From: Candidatus Nitricoxidireducens bremensis
GTDB lineage: Bacteria; Pseudomonadota; Gammaproteobacteria; Burkholderiales; Rhodocyclaceae
Assembly: GCA_030247725.1 (NCBI GenBank)
Contig: JAOTRT010000004.1
Span: forward strand, 186,001-250,000
Direction: 5' to 3'
Length of the DNA stretch: 64,000 nucleotides
Under the pieces are notes generated by a model. The model was not told the origin of the DNA. It did no database searches and saw only the letters and a program-made list of their open reading frames with translations. This document shows positions 20,152 through 30,236 of the stretch, in pieces; within the stretch, counting starts at the first letter, position 1; the number at the start of each line of letters is the position of its first letter. The position numbers and the translations under genes were made by a program.

Positions 20152-21944
20152 GCAAGATCACCACCCCCAACGGCTTCACCCTCGACAACTCCGGCCGCCG
20201 CGTCGCCGTGGACCCGGTCACCCGCATCGAAGGCCACCTGCGCATCGAGGTCAATGTGGACGGCGGCAACGTCATCCGCAACGCCGTCTCCGCCGGCACC
20301 ATGTGGCGCGGCCTGGAGAACATCCTGCAGGGCCGCGACCCGCGCGACGCCTGGGCCTTCGTCCAGCGCATCTGCGGCGTGTGCACCGGCGTCCATGCGC
20401 TGGCCTCGGTGCGCTCCGTCGAGGACGCCCTGTCCCTGCCGATCCCGGACAACGCCAACCTGATCCGCAACATCATGCACCTGACGCTGTTCGTGCATGA
20501 CCACCTGGTGCACTTCTACCACCTGCATGCCCTCGACTGGGTGGACGTGGTGTCGGCCCTGTCCGCCTCGCCGAAGGCCACCTCCGAGCTGGCCCAGTCC
20601 ATCTCCCGCTGGCCCAGTTCCTCGCCCGGCTACTTCGCCGACGTGCAGGCCAAGATCAAGCGCATGGTGTCCTCGGGCCAGCTCGGCCCCTTCCGCAACG
20701 GCTACTGGGGACATCCGGCCTACAAGCTGCCGGCCGAGGCGAACCTGATGGCCGTGGCCCACTATATCGAGGCCCTCAACTTCCAGCGCGAGATCGTCAA
20801 GATCCAGGCCGTCTTCGGCGGCAAGAACCCGCACCCCATGTGGCTCGTCGGCGGCTCCCCCTCGCCGATCAACGTGCACGGCGCTGGCGGTGTCGGCGCC
20901 ATCAACGTCGAGCGGCTCGCCCTGGTGGCCGACGTGGCCCAGCGCACCCACGACTTCGTCTCCCAGGTCTACATCCCGGACCTGCTGGCCATCGCCTCCT
21001 ACTACAAGGACTGGTTCAAGCTGGGCGACGGACTCGCCAGCAAAAACCTGATGTCCTACGGCGAGTTCCCCAGCAAGGCCAACGACCAGAGCAACGCCAG
21101 CCTGCGCCTGCCCCGCGGCGTGATCCTCGGCGGCGACCTCAGCCGCATCCATGAGGTGGACCTGAAGGACCCGTCCCAGATCCAGGAGTTCGTCCCCCAC
21201 TCCTGGTACAAGTACGGCGACGAGAAGGCCGGCCTCCATCCCTGGGACGGCCGCACCGACCTGGACTTCCGCCTCGGCCCGAAGACGAAGCAGAGCGGCG
21301 ACAAGATCGAGGCCCTCGACGAGGAGGCCAAGTACAGCTACGTCAAGGCGCCGCGCTGGAAGGGACACGCCATGGAAGTCGGCCCCCTGGCGCGCCTGGT
21401 GATCGCCTACGCGAACGGCGACCGGCGGATCAAGGAACTGGTGGACGGCGCCCTGAAGAAGCTCGACCTGCCGCTGCCGGCCCTGTTCTCCACCCTCGGC
21501 CGCACCGCGGCCCGGGGCCTGGAAACCCAGTGGGCGGCCGAGCAGCTCATCGGCGAGATCGGCCAGCTCGTCGCCAACATCAAGGCCGGCAACTCCGCCA
21601 CCGCCAACACCGACAAGTGGGAACCGAAGACCTGGCCCGACACCGCCCGCGGCGCCGGCTACTGCGAGGCGCCACGCGGCGCGCTCGGCCACTGGATCGA
21701 CATCCGCCAGGGCCGCATCGCCAACTACCAGTGCGTGGTGCCCACCACCTGGAACGCCAGCCCGCGGGACGGTGCCGGCGCCATCGGCGCCTACGAGGCC
21801 TCCCTGCTCGGCGTGCCCATGGCCAACCCGAGCAAACCGCTGGAAATCCTGCGCGTGATCCACAGCTTCGACCCCTGCCTCGCCTGCGCCACCCACGTCG
21901 TCGGCGAGGACGGCGAGGAGCTGACCCGGGTGCAGATCCTCTGA
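20148..21944 (+). CDS. hyaB: [NiFe] hydrogenase large subunit
   Basis: Catalytic subunit carrying the NiFe(CN)2CO centre, 598 residues. Nickel-ligand motifs are [10 protein letters not shown] (Cys76/Cys79) near the N-terminus and DPCLACATH near the C-terminus. The last 15 residues after that histidine (starting VVGEDGEEL) are the extension removed by the maturation endopeptidase encoded by hyaD. It is translated from an ATGA overlap with hyaA and ends in a TGATG overlap with hyaC. No hyp accessory genes lie in this window, so maturation factors must be encoded elsewhere. Confidence 0.98.
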   Translation: MSKITTPNGFTLDNSGRRVAVDPVTRIEGHLRIEVNVDGGNVIRNAVSAGTMWRGLENILQGRDPRDAWAFVQRICGVCTGVHALASVRSVEDALSLPIPDNANLIRNIMHLTLFVHDHLVHFYHLHALDWVDVVSALSASPKATSELAQSISRWPSSSPGYFADVQAKIKRMVSSGQLGPFRNGYWGHPAYKLPAEANLMAVAHYIEALNFQREIVKIQAVFGGKNPHPMWLVGGSPSPINVHGAGGVGAINVERLALVADVAQRTHDFVSQVYIPDLLAIASYYKDWFKLGDGLASKNLMSYGEFPSKANDQSNASLRLPRGVILGGDLSRIHEVDLKDPSQIQEFVPHSWYKYGDEKAGLHPWDGRTDLDFRLGPKTKQSGDKIEALDEEAKYSYVKAPRWKGHAMEVGPLARLVIAYANGDRRIKELVDGALKKLDLPLPALFSTLGRTAARGLETQWAAEQLIGEIGQLVANIKAGNSATANTDKWEPKTWPDTARGAGYCEAPRGALGHWIDIRQGRIANYQCVVPTTWNASPRDGAGAIGAYEASLLGVPMANPSKPLEILRVIHSFDPCLACATHVVGEDGEELTRVQIL

Positions 21945-22645
21945 TGGCAAACGGCTTCGTCCCCTACCACCGCATGCCCGAGCACAAGCTCGTGCCCTCG
22001 GTGCGCGTGTACGGGCCCGGCGTACGGCTGTGGCACTGGGCGAACGCCACCATGGTCATCGTCCTGTGCATTACCGGCTATTTCATCGGCGTGCCGCCGC
22101 CGTCCATCCTCGGCGACGCCTCGTCGAGCTACGTCATGGGCTGGATACGCTTCCTGCACCTGGCGGCCGGCTACCTGTTCGCTCTGCTGAGCGTCTACCG
22201 GCTCTGGCTGGTATTCACCGAGCGCGGCATCGCCCACCACCTCTACCTGCCCGCCATCTGGCGCAAGGCCTGGTCCGACGGCTTCTTCCGCCAGATCCGC
22301 TGGAACCTGCTGCTCGACGGCCCGGTGCGCTACGTGGGCCTGAACCCGCTGGCCAACGTGGCGATGTTCTTCATGTTCCTGCTGCCGGGCCTCGCCGTCA
22401 TCATCACCGGTTTCGCCATGTACGCCGAGGTGGTGGGCCACGACAGCTGGCAGTATTTCTGGTTCGGCTGGGTGACCCACATCTTCGGCAACACCCTGGA
22501 CCTCCACATCATCCATCGCCTCGCCATGTGGGTGATGGTGTGGTTCATGATGGCCCACATCTACATCGCCGTGCGCGAAGACATCCTTTCCCGGCAGACG
22601 GTCATCAGCACCATGCTCTCCGGGGAACGCCAGTTCCGGGATTGA
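21944..22645 (+). CDS. hyaC: Hydrogenase b-type cytochrome subunit
   Basis: A 233-residue integral membrane di-haem cytochrome b that passes electrons from the hydrogenase to quinone. Four main hydrophobic helices carry histidines typical of the family (RLWHWANATMV, FLHLAAGYLF, LHIIHRLAMW, MMAHIYIAVRED). It overlaps the hyaB stop by one base, and hyaD starts 5 nt after its own stop, so stoichiometric expression with the structural subunits is expected. Confidence 0.96.
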   Translation: MANGFVPYHRMPEHKLVPSVRVYGPGVRLWHWANATMVIVLCITGYFIGVPPPSILGDASSSYVMGWIRFLHLAAGYLFALLSVYRLWLVFTERGIAHHLYLPAIWRKAWSDGFFRQIRWNLLLDGPVRYVGLNPLANVAMFFMFLLPGLAVIITGFAMYAEVVGHDSWQYFWFGWVTHIFGNTLDLHIIHRLAMWVMVWFMMAHIYIAVREDILSRQTVISTMLSGERQFRD

Positions 22646-22650
22646 CGGCC

Positions 22651-23172
22651 ATGGCAGCCACGGTGGTCCTCGGCATCGGCAACACCCTGTGGGGCGACGA
22701 CGGCTTCGGCGTCGCCGCCGCCCGGCGGCTGGCCGCGCGGCCGGGGCTGCCGCCGCAGACCGAAGTCGTGGACGGCGGCACCCAGGGGCTCTACCTGCTG
22801 CCCATCGTCCAGGAAGCGCGGAACCTGCTGGTGCTCGACTGCGTGGACTTTGGCGCCGCCCCCGGCGCCGTCAAGACCCTGCGCGATGCCGAGATTCCCC
22901 GCTTCTTCGACCGCCGTCCCCTGAGCCTGCACCAGACCGCCTTCACCGACGTCCTGTTCGCCGCGGAACTGACGGGCGCCCATCCGGAGCGCATCACCCT
23001 CATCGGCGCCCAGTACGAGGACCTGGACCGCTGGGGCGGCGGCCTGACGCCGTCCCTCGCCGCCGCCCTCGACGACGTCATCGAACTTGCCCTGACCGAG
23101 CTGCACGCCTGGTCCTCCGGAAACAGCACTAGAGAGGTTTCGTCATGTCCCACGCCAACGCCTCGGAACTGA
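22651..23172 (+). CDS. hyaD: Hydrogenase maturation endopeptidase (HyaD/HoxM type)
   Basis: A 173-residue nickel-dependent protease that trims the C-terminus of the large subunit. It starts [20 protein letters not shown]. Nickel-binding candidates are the acidic residue of WGDDGFG, the aspartate of VLDCVDFG and the histidine of LSLHQTAF. The last residues (after about 162, GNSTREVSS) are not conserved-looking and lie where the downstream chemoreceptor gene begins: the two genes overlap by 28 nt. Confidence 0.95.
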   Translation: MAATVVLGIGNTLWGDDGFGVAAARRLAARPGLPPQTEVVDGGTQGLYLLPIVQEARNLLVLDCVDFGAAPGAVKTLRDAEIPRFFDRRPLSLHQTAFTDVLFAAELTGAHPERITLIGAQYEDLDRWGGGLTPSLAAALDDVIELALTELHAWSSGNSTREVSSCPTPTPRN

Positions 23173-24776
23173 ACGCCTTCGGCCGACTGAGCCTCGCCGT
23201 CTTCGGCGCCATCGACAATGTGCGCATGGGCCGGCTCGGCAACATCATCACCCTGCTGACGGTGGCCCTGGTCCTGTCGGGCGTCGCCGCCACGGCCCTC
23301 ACCTTCAAGTCGGTCGGCCAGATCTCCCTGGTCTGGCGCGACTTCGACTCGGGGCTCGCCCGCCGCATCGACCTGCTGGGCCAGATCGAGCACCACATGG
23401 GCTACGGCGGCCTCGCCCTGCAACTGCCGGCGGCCCAGGCCGGCGAAGGGGCGGCGCGCGAGAAGGCCGGCGCCGCCATCGTCAAGGCGCGGGAGGCGAT
23501 CCCGGCCTTCCTGTCGGCGCAGCCGACGGACACCGAGAAGGCGGATCTCGCCGTCATCGAAGCGGCCCTGCACGACTACGAGCAGGTGCTCGCCGGCAGC
23601 GGCCGGAACATCGACGCCCCAGCCGTCGCCGCCGCCCTCGCCCGCCTCAAGACCTCCCTCGACAACCAGCGCAAGCTCGGCGCCGACAAGGTGGAGGACG
23701 CCATCTGGACCCTGGCCGCCACCGTCGGCGGCGTCATGTTCCTGGCCTGTTCCATCCTCGGCGTGTTCGGCCTGTTCGCCTTCTGGTTCACCCGCTTCCG
23801 CGTCGCCAATCCCCTGCACCGCATCAACTCGGTCATGGATCAGCTTTCCCACGACGACACCTCGGTGGATGTCCCCTACGTCGCCAAGCGCGACGAGGTG
23901 GGCGAAATGGCGCGCGCCGTCAGCGTCTTCAAGGACAACGCGATCAAGAAGCGCCGCATGGAGGACCAGAAGCAGGTCGTCACCGACAAGGTGCGCACGA
24001 CGACGACGGAACTGGCCGCCCTGACGGCCCAGGTGCGCGGCGCCATGCAGGAGCAGTCCTCGTCCTCGGCCAGCATCTCCGCCGCCACCGAGGAGCTGTC
24101 CACCAGCATCGACCAGGTGGCCGCCAACTCCCAGAACACCCTGGCCCTGACGCGGGAAACCGTCGGCACCGTCGAGGAAGGCCGCCACATCGTCCATGGC
24201 ACCATCGCCATGATGGAGGACACCGCCGCCCTGGTGGCCGAGGCCGCCAAGCGGGTGGACGAGCTGGGCCGCCAGAGCGAACAGATCCAGGGCATCGTCT
24301 CCACCATCCAGGGCATCGTCAAGCAGACCGACTTGCTGGCGCTCAACGCCGCCATCGAGGCGGCACGGGCCGGCGAAGCCGGCAAGGGCTTCGCCGTCGT
24401 CGCCGACGACGTGCGCAAGCTGGCCGAACGCACCAACAGCTCGGCCCACGACATCCGCACCATCCTCGGCGTGGTGCAGGAATCGGTCGCCGACGTCTCC
24501 AACGACGTCGGCATCGCCTCGGGAAAGGCCCAGGAGAGCGCGCGCCAGTCGCGTCAGATCGAGAAATCCCTAGGCGAGATCGAGGCGCGCTCGGGCAAGA
24601 TCCTCGCCGCCGTCAGCGACATCGCCAGCGCCGTGCAGGAACAGAGCAGCGCCGGTCACGAAATCGCCCGTCAGGTGGAGAACGTGGCCGCCCTCTCCGA
24701 GAACACCACCCATATCATCGGCCGGGTGGACCAGCTGGCAGTCGGCCTCACGGGCGACATCGAAAAACTCGGCTGA
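23145..24776 (+). CDS. Methyl-accepting chemotaxis protein coupled to the hydrogenase operon
   Basis: A 543-residue chemoreceptor. TM1 is at about residues 34-55 and a helical periplasmic sensor of about 135 residues follows. TM2 is near 188-212, then a HAMP region ending [20 protein letters not shown]. The signalling hairpin tip ([20 protein letters not shown]) is canonical. No C-terminal CheR-tethering pentapeptide is seen. An AGAGAGG ribosome site precedes the ATG, which lies inside the end of hyaD. The overlap suggests it is read on the hydrogenase transcript. Ligand unknown. Confidence 0.95.
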   Translation: MSHANASELNAFGRLSLAVFGAIDNVRMGRLGNIITLLTVALVLSGVAATALTFKSVGQISLVWRDFDSGLARRIDLLGQIEHHMGYGGLALQLPAAQAGEGAAREKAGAAIVKAREAIPAFLSAQPTDTEKADLAVIEAALHDYEQVLAGSGRNIDAPAVAAALARLKTSLDNQRKLGADKVEDAIWTLAATVGGVMFLACSILGVFGLFAFWFTRFRVANPLHRINSVMDQLSHDDTSVDVPYVAKRDEVGEMARAVSVFKDNAIKKRRMEDQKQVVTDKVRTTTTELAALTAQVRGAMQEQSSSSASISAATEELSTSIDQVAANSQNTLALTRETVGTVEEGRHIVHGTIAMMEDTAALVAEAAKRVDELGRQSEQIQGIVSTIQGIVKQTDLLALNAAIEAARAGEAGKGFAVVADDVRKLAERTNSSAHDIRTILGVVQESVADVSNDVGIASGKAQESARQSRQIEKSLGEIEARSGKILAAVSDIASAVQEQSSAGHEIARQVENVAALSENTTHIIGRVDQLAVGLTGDIEKLG

Positions 24777-24783
24777 GCCGCCG

Positions 24784-24800
24784 GGCGGCGGCCCGCCGCC
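24784..24800. terminator. GC-rich hairpin between convergent receptor genes
   Basis: GGCGGCG-GCC-CGCCGCC in the 24-nt gap between two convergent chemoreceptor genes. No T-run follows on either strand, so it is a weak candidate for bidirectional termination or an RNA 3' end. Confidence 0.3.
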
Positions 24801-26093
24801 TCAACGCATCTGGCTTTCGATGCTGGCGAAGAGACTGTCGTAGATCTCGATGAGGGCTTCCCGGTCGGCGCTGCCCTTCACCCACTGGCGCGAGCTGGCG
24901 ATGGACAGGGCCTTCTGCTCCAGTTCCGACAGGCTGTCCACCTCCACCTTGGCGCCGTAGAGGATGGAGGTAACGTCGGTGCGGGCCTTCTGGGCGAAAG
25001 CCACCAGCTGCATGGAGGACTCCATCGCCCGCACGCCCTCACCGATGGACGAGGCCAGCTGGCCCACCTCGGTGGCCGACACCGAGGCGCCGCCCAACTG
25101 TTGGCGGAAATCGTCCGCCGTATCCCGCGCCCCCGACACCGAGCCGCCCAGTTCGTTCATCTGCGTCATCAGGCCGTTCATGGCGCCGCTCATGGCGGCG
25201 ATGGCCTCGGCGATCTCCTCGGCGGACTTCTGGGCCTGGTCGGCCAGCTTGCGCACCTCGTCGGCGACGACGGCGAAACCGCGCCCTGCCTCGCCGGCCC
25301 GGGCCGCCTCGATGGCGGCGTTGAGGGCCAGCAGGTTGGTCTGCTTGGCGATGACGTCGATATGCCCCGTCAGGCCACAGATGGCCGTCGCCTTGGCGTT
25401 GAGATCGGCGAGTGCCACGCTGCTGCTTTCCGCCGACGCCAGCGCCAGACCGAGAGCCTCCGACATGCGTTCCGCGGCGCCGGACATGGAGGTGGCCGAA
25501 CCGGCATAGCCCGCCGCCAGGGTTTCGGAACGGGTCGAATAGCCCGCCACCGTCGTCAGGGAAGAGCTGACGTGCTCGATGGCCATGGACAGGCCCCGCT
25601 CCGAGCGCAGGAAGATGCGCGACAGCAGGGCCTCCCGGGCGACCGACTCCTGGGCGGCGGCGAGGCGGTCGATGATGTCCTGCATCTGGGTCAGCACATC
25701 CTTGAAGGTGCCGTGCAGGCCGGTCACCTGCAGGCGGCGCCAGAAATGGTTCTCGGAAGCGGCGTGCATGCCGCCGAGGATTTCGCGGAAGGCCGTTTCG
25801 GTCTGATCCAGCACCGAGTTCAGGTTGTTGCGGATCGACTCGATGCGTGGGTCGGTCACGCCGTGGGGCAAGCGGTGGACCAGGATGCCGTCGCCGGCCT
25901 GGCCCAGCACCCGGTCGAGATCGTCGAGGCGGGAGTTGCCGCCGCTGCCGCCGGCCGGCGCCAGGAGCAGGATCAGGGCGAGGACCAGGGCCGCCAGGGC
26001 CGCCCAGGGCGTCCAGAAGGCCAGTCCCGCGCCGGCAACCACGAGGACGATGCCGAAATGGCGCAGCTCAAAGGGAGAAGATGAGTTCTTCAT
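24801..26093 (-). CDS. Methyl-accepting protein, signalling half of a split Aer-like receptor
   Basis: A 430-residue protein with two short N-terminal hydrophobic stretches (about 12-28 and 31-45) and no periplasmic domain. A linker region follows, then a canonical MCP tip ([20 protein letters not shown]). The C-terminal about 60 residues are helical and unusual. This is the anchor-plus-signalling layout of Aer without its PAS domain. The PAS protein is encoded by the gene immediately upstream, which overlaps it by 26 nt. Sensing is therefore probably done by the partner protein. Confidence 0.92.
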   Translation of the reverse strand: MKNSSSPFELRHFGIVLVVAGAGLAFWTPWAALAALVLALILLLAPAGGSGGNSRLDDLDRVLGQAGDGILVHRLPHGVTDPRIESIRNNLNSVLDQTETAFREILGGMHAASENHFWRRLQVTGLHGTFKDVLTQMQDIIDRLAAAQESVAREALLSRIFLRSERGLSMAIEHVSSSLTTVAGYSTRSETLAAGYAGSATSMSGAAERMSEALGLALASAESSSVALADLNAKATAICGLTGHIDVIAKQTNLLALNAAIEAARAGEAGRGFAVVADEVRKLADQAQKSAEEIAEAIAAMSGAMNGLMTQMNELGGSVSGARDTADDFRQQLGGASVSATEVGQLASSIGEGVRAMESSMQLVAFAQKARTDVTSILYGAKVEVDSLSELEQKALSIASSRQWVKGSADREALIEIYDSLFASIESQMR

Positions 26094-26589
26094 ACGACAT
26101 TTCCGTCTTGGTCAACAGATCCACCAGCACCTGGGTGCCGGCCGCAATGGCGTCGCGGGCGCCGGCGGCGGCCTCGGCAGCCACCATCTGGCGGTACACC
26201 GGCTCGATCTTCTCGATGGCGCTACGCTTCGGGCAGCGGCGCACCGAGGTGTAGCCGACGATCTGGCCGCCGGGTCCGAAATCCGGGGTGATGTGGGTGA
26301 ACACCCAGTAGAAGCCGCCGTCCTTGGACATGTTCTTCACGTAGGCGAAGACCTCGTTGCCCCCCTGGATGGTGTCCCATACCAGTTTGAAGGCGGAACG
26401 GGGCATGTCCGGGTGGCGGATGATGTTGTGCTGGGACCCCAGCAACTCTTCTTCCGTATAGCCGGAGAACTCGATGAATATGGGATTGCCGTAGGTGATG
26501 ATGCCCTTGGGGTCGGTCTTGGAGACGATGAAGTCGTTCTCCCGCATCACCCGCTCCCTCTGGGTGGGCACGATGCTCTTGCTCTTCAT
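26068..26589 (-). CDS. Stand-alone Aer-like PAS protein
   Basis: A 173-residue soluble protein: a PAS domain (about 18-125, motifs [36 protein letters not shown]) followed by a helical tail. Residues equivalent to the Aer FAD-contact set Arg57, His58 and Asp60 are present (Arg58, His59, Asp61). The position near Aer Trp79 is not tryptophan (NEVFAYVKN), so the cofactor is uncertain. Its 3' end overlaps the MCP gene by 26 nt. Together they look like an aerotaxis receptor divided into two proteins. Confidence 0.9.
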   Translation of the reverse strand: MKSKSIVPTQRERVMRENDFIVSKTDPKGIITYGNPIFIEFSGYTEEELLGSQHNIIRHPDMPRSAFKLVWDTIQGGNEVFAYVKNMSKDGGFYWVFTHITPDFGPGGQIVGYTSVRRCPKRSAIEKIEPVYRQMVAAEAAAGARDAIAAGTQVLVDLLTKTEMSYEELIFSL

Positions 26590-26757
26590 GGTTGCCGCAT
26601 CCTCTCTGGGTTTCCGATTGGTACCGCCCGCAGCTTCTTGGCGGCACGGACTATGCGAAACAGCGCATCCGAAACAGCCGCAATGATACCCGCATTGCCG
26701 GCAGGATTATGGGGAAGGACAGCCAAAATCCGCCCCGGCCGGCTATCGCGCACGCAC

Positions 26758-26788
26758 AAAAAAACGGGCCGGCAAGCCGGCCCGTTTT
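26758..26788 (-). terminator. Intrinsic terminator of the thiolase gene
   Basis: Perfect 9-bp GC stem CGGGCCGGC-AA-GCCGGCCCG flanked by A and T tracts. On the minus strand seven T follow the stem, starting 16 nt past the thiolase stop. The plus-strand tail has only four T. Confidence 0.92.
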
Positions 26789-26804
26789 GGTCGTCGCCCC
26801 GAAG

Positions 26805-27989
26805 TCAGATACGCTCGTAGATCGTCGTGATGCCCTGACCGCCGCCGATGCACATGGTGGCCATGCCGTACCTGGCGCCGGTGCGCTGCATTTCGTGCAG
26901 CAGCTTGGTGACGATGACCGCGCCGGTGGCGCCGACCGGGTGGCCGAGGGCGATGGCGCCGCCGTTCGGGTTGGTCTTGGCCGGATCGAGGCCGAGGCCG
27001 CGGGCCACCGTCAGGGACTGGACGGCGAAGGCCTCGTTGGACTCGATGACGTCCATCTGGTCCAGGGTCAGGCCGGCCTTCTGCAGGGCCAGCTTGGAGG
27101 ACGGAATCGGGCCTTCGCCCATGACGTCGTTGGGAACGCCGGCAATGGCGTAGGAGGCCAGGCGGGCGATGGGCTTGTGGCCGGCGGCAGCGGCCTTGGC
27201 GGCGTCGGCCAGCACCAGGAAGGCGGCAGCGTCGTTGATGCCGGAGGCGTTGCCGGCGGTGACGGTACCGTCCTTCTTGAAGGCGGGCTTCATCTTGGCC
27301 AGGGATTCCATGGTGGTGCCGGCCTTCGGATGCTCGTCGGTGTCGAACACCACATCGCCCTTGCGGGTCTGGAAGGTGATCGGCACGATCTGGGACTTGA
27401 AGCGGCCATCGGCGATGGCGGCGGCGGCGCGCTTCTGGGACTCAACGGCGAAGGCGTCCTGCTCCTCGCGGGTGATGCCGTGCTTGGCGGCCAGGTTCTC
27501 GGCGGTGATGCCCATGTGGCCGACGCCGAAGGGGTCGGTCAGCACGGCCACCATGGCGTCGATGGCCTTGGTGTCGCCCATGCGGGCACCGGCGCGCAGG
27601 GTCGGCATCAGGTAGGCGCCGCGGGACATGACTTCAACGCCGCCGGCAAGGGCGAAGTCGGCATCGCCCAGCATAATGGCCTGGGCCGAGCTGACGATGG
27701 CCTGCTGGGAGGAGCCGCACAGGCGGTTCACGGCGAAGGCGACGGAATCCATGGTCATGCCGCCCTGGATGGTGGCGACGCGGGCCACATAGGGATAGCG
27801 GGACTCGGTGGGGATGCAGTTGCCGACGGTGGCGAAGCTGATGGCCTTGGGGTCCACGCCGGAACGGGCAATCGCTTCCTTGACCACGAGGCCGCCCAGT
27901 TCGGCCGGCTCGATATCCTTCAGCGCACCGTTGAAGGTTCCGATAGCGCTGCGCACCGCACTCAATACGACGATTTCTTTAGTTGCCAT
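26805..27989 (-). CDS. Acetyl-CoA C-acyltransferase (thiolase)
   Basis: A 394-residue thiolase condensing or cleaving acyl-CoA and acetyl-CoA. The acylated cysteine is in NRLCGSSQQAIVS (about residue 90). The C-terminal NPNGGAIALGHPVGATGA supplies the active-site histidine, and CIGGGQGITTIYE supplies the second cysteine. It could serve polyhydroxybutyrate synthesis (PhaA/BktB) or degradation; neighbours do not decide. The start is the ATG giving MATKEIVVLSAVRSAIG. A terminator follows at once. Confidence 0.95.
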   Translation of the reverse strand: MATKEIVVLSAVRSAIGTFNGALKDIEPAELGGLVVKEAIARSGVDPKAISFATVGNCIPTESRYPYVARVATIQGGMTMDSVAFAVNRLCGSSQQAIVSSAQAIMLGDADFALAGGVEVMSRGAYLMPTLRAGARMGDTKAIDAMVAVLTDPFGVGHMGITAENLAAKHGITREEQDAFAVESQKRAAAAIADGRFKSQIVPITFQTRKGDVVFDTDEHPKAGTTMESLAKMKPAFKKDGTVTAGNASGINDAAAFLVLADAAKAAAAGHKPIARLASYAIAGVPNDVMGEGPIPSSKLALQKAGLTLDQMDVIESNEAFAVQSLTVARGLGLDPAKTNPNGGAIALGHPVGATGAVIVTKLLHEMQRTGARYGMATMCIGGGQGITTIYERI

Positions 27990-28008
27990 TTTCCACTCCT
28001 TGAGAAAT

Positions 28009-28929
28009 TCAACTTCCGACCCAGCTGGCCACCCACAGGAGGGCCAGCAGGAAAACCGCCACCACCAGGGTTCGCCAGACGAGCCCGATGGTGCTTTGCA
28101 TGAAATCCGCGTCCGCCTCGTCGCCGACGCCCAGCTCGGGCCGGTCGGCCATGCCGCCGTCGTCCCGCAGCGGCATGCCGAGCCGCACGCCGATGGCGCC
28201 GGCGCCGCTCGCCAGCAGGATGCCGGCGCCCTCGTCGGCCCAGCGGCGGGCCTGGTTGCGCCAGCAATAGACGGCATCCTCGAAGTCGCCGACGACGGCG
28301 AAGGCCACGGCAGTGGCCCGCACCGGCAGCCAGTCGATAAGGGCGAAGGCGCGGGCGGTGAACACGCCGAAATCGCCGAACTCCGTGTCGCGCCGGTCGC
28401 CCCACTGGTTGCGGAAGGACAGGGCCAGGCGGTAGAGCAGCGCCCCCGCCGGACCGAAGACGGCGAACCACAACAATGGCGCAAAGACGTGACGGTGGGA
28501 TGACACGAGGGCATTCTCGATGGCAACGCGGGCCACCTCGGTGGAACCCATGCGCTCGGTGGCGCCGCCGCGCCATTCGGCCAGCAGCTTGCGGGCGTTG
28601 TCCAGCTCGCCCATGCGCAGGGCGATGTGGATGTCGGTGAAGAAATGGCTGAACTGGCGGAAGCCCATGGTCAGGTAGAGCACCGCCACGCAGAAGAGGA
28701 AGTACAGCAGGGGGTTGGCGTAGTCCAGGACCAGCTGCAGCACGAGCACGACGGCCGCCGGCAGGGCCGCCCCCACCGCCCAGGCGGCAGCGCCATGGTG
28801 GTGCTCGCCGGCGTTGAAGCGCGATTCCAGGAACTGGCCGAAGGACCCGAGCAGGGCCTCGACGCGCGCAGCCGGCAAGGGTTTGGCCTGATCTAGGGCG
28901 AGGGCGAGGACGATGGCGAAAAGCGTCAT
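28009..28929 (-). CDS. CobD/CbiB- and AmpE-like membrane protein
   Basis: A 306-residue inner-membrane protein with hydrophobic segments near residues 1-14, 48-70, 72-90, 140-165 and 280-302. Sequence features (ALALDQAKPLPAARVEAL, FRQFSHFFTDIHIALRMGEL, LSFRNQWGDRRDTEFG) match the CobD/CbiB family as found in betaproteobacteria. Cobalamin synthesis is a possible but unproven role, since no cob genes are nearby and AmpE-like members are distinct. It lies 19 nt upstream of the thiolase gene on the same strand. Confidence 0.75.
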   Translation of the reverse strand: MTLFAIVLALALDQAKPLPAARVEALLGSFGQFLESRFNAGEHHHGAAAWAVGAALPAAVVLVLQLVLDYANPLLYFLFCVAVLYLTMGFRQFSHFFTDIHIALRMGELDNARKLLAEWRGGATERMGSTEVARVAIENALVSSHRHVFAPLLWFAVFGPAGALLYRLALSFRNQWGDRRDTEFGDFGVFTARAFALIDWLPVRATAVAFAVVGDFEDAVYCWRNQARRWADEGAGILLASGAGAIGVRLGMPLRDDGGMADRPELGVGDEADADFMQSTIGLVWRTLVVAVFLLALLWVASWVGS

Positions 28930-28988
28930 GGGATTCGATGCTGCATTGCAATGACACGATACCACAGGGGCGTCGCGATGCGGACGGC

Positions 28989-29576
28989 TCAGCGCTCCCC
29001 GGCGTACAGGAAATGGTGCAGGCTCACCAGCATGCCCGCGGTGGCCCCCCAGATGTAGTAGTTCTTCCAGGGCATGGCCCAGTATTCCCGCAGGGCGCCA
29101 CGGTATTCGACCTTGTGACGCTGGTGGTTGCCGGCATCGAGCAGGAACTCCAGCGGCGGCTCGAAGACGTCGGCCACCTCGAAATCGTCCAGGCGCAGGT
29201 TGAGGGGCGGCTGCACCAGGCCCACCACCGGCACGACGCGGAAGCCGGTCGTCGTCAGGTACTCGGGCAGGCGGCCCAGCACTTCCACCTGGCCCGGCTC
29301 CAGGCCCACTTCCTCGTGGGCCTCGCGCAGGGCCGTCGCCTCGGGGCCGGCATCCTCGGGTTCGCAACGGCCGCCGGGAAAACTGACCTGTCCCGCATGG
29401 TCGCGCAGGTGGGCGGTGCGCTGGGTCAGCAGCATGGTCATGCCGCTCTCACGCACGACGATGGGCACCAGCACCGCCGCCGGCGTGAGGTCCGCGGCGG
29501 GCACGTCCGGTTCGGCGATGGCGCCGGCCGGGCCGCCGGCACGGAAGCGCTCGCGCAGCCAGGCCGCCGACAGCAT
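28989..29576 (-). CDS. NUDIX hydrolase, CoA pyrophosphatase-like
   Basis: A 195-residue hydrolase. The family motif VSFPGGRCEPEDAGPEATAL continues into REAHEEVGLEPG, giving the full GX5EX7REUXEEXGU box. The preceding LLTQRTAHLRDHAGQVSFPGG is the extra signature of CoA pyrophosphatases (YeaB/NudL group). The ATG overlaps the stop of the protease gene upstream (TGATG), implying coupling. The substrate (CoA or related) is from family knowledge. Confidence 0.9.
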   Translation of the reverse strand: MLSAAWLRERFRAGGPAGAIAEPDVPAADLTPAAVLVPIVVRESGMTMLLTQRTAHLRDHAGQVSFPGGRCEPEDAGPEATALREAHEEVGLEPGQVEVLGRLPEYLTTTGFRVVPVVGLVQPPLNLRLDDFEVADVFEPPLEFLLDAGNHQRHKVEYRGALREYWAMPWKNYYIWGATAGMLVSLHHFLYAGER

Positions 29577-30214
29577 CAGTAGCGCTTCTTCAACGTCATG
29601 GTGTCGCCGGCGCGCTTCATCTCGACACGGTTGAGGAAGCTCATGCCGAGCAGCACCACCGGCATGTTGTTCTCCTGCACCGCCACATCCACCTCGTGCA
29701 GGGTAATGTCGCCCAGGCGCACGGAGTTGCCCGGCACCCGCCAGCTGCGGATGACGCCGTTGGCCGTCATCGCCTGGCCGGGCTGGCCCTTGTTGCGGTA
29801 GTCGATGCCGGCGCGCACGGCATCGCTGGCGCCCAGGGCCACATAGGTGGCGCCGGTATCGACGACGAAGCGCACGGGTGCGCCGTTGACGCTGCCCAAG
29901 GTGAAGAACTGGCCGCGGGAGTCGGCCGTCAGGGTGACGCTGGAGCCGCCCCCGGCGCCGCCGCTGGAAACCGCATGGGCGCCCAGCACCAGGCGCTCCT
30001 TCTTGCCGTCGATTTCGAACAGGGCCGCGCCGTCTTCCACCGCCAGCAGCTTGACGCCTTCGGGCGTCTTGCCGCCCACGGAGAGGGTACGGGGATTGCC
30101 GCCGTTCACCACCACCACGGCCCGGCCGGGCAGCAGGCCCGCCAGGGCCACATCGGCGGCGCCGGCCGCCGTGGCGGCGAGGAGACCGGCGGCGACCGCT
30201 ATAGAATGCAGCAT
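29576..30214 (-). CDS. Retropepsin-like clan AA aspartic protease (TIGR02281 type)
   Basis: A 212-residue exported protein. A signal peptide (MLHSIAVAAGLLAATAAGAA) is followed by an about 100-residue N-terminal region and a single retropepsin-like domain with FVVDTGATYVALG and VVLLGMSFLNRVE. Such single-domain enzymes must dimerise. The start was set at the ATG before LHSIAV. Starts 8 or 13 codons earlier would extend into the divergent amidotransferase gene but remain possible. It shares a base with the NUDIX gene start. Confidence 0.85.
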   Translation of the reverse strand: MLHSIAVAAGLLAATAAGAADVALAGLLPGRAVVVVNGGNPRTLSVGGKTPEGVKLLAVEDGAALFEIDGKKERLVLGAHAVSSGGAGGGSSVTLTADSRGQFFTLGSVNGAPVRFVVDTGATYVALGASDAVRAGIDYRNKGQPGQAMTANGVIRSWRVPGNSVRLGDITLHEVDVAVQENNMPVVLLGMSFLNRVEMKRAGDTMTLKKRY

Positions 30215-30236
30215 CCGATTTGCGTAGGAAAATCTC

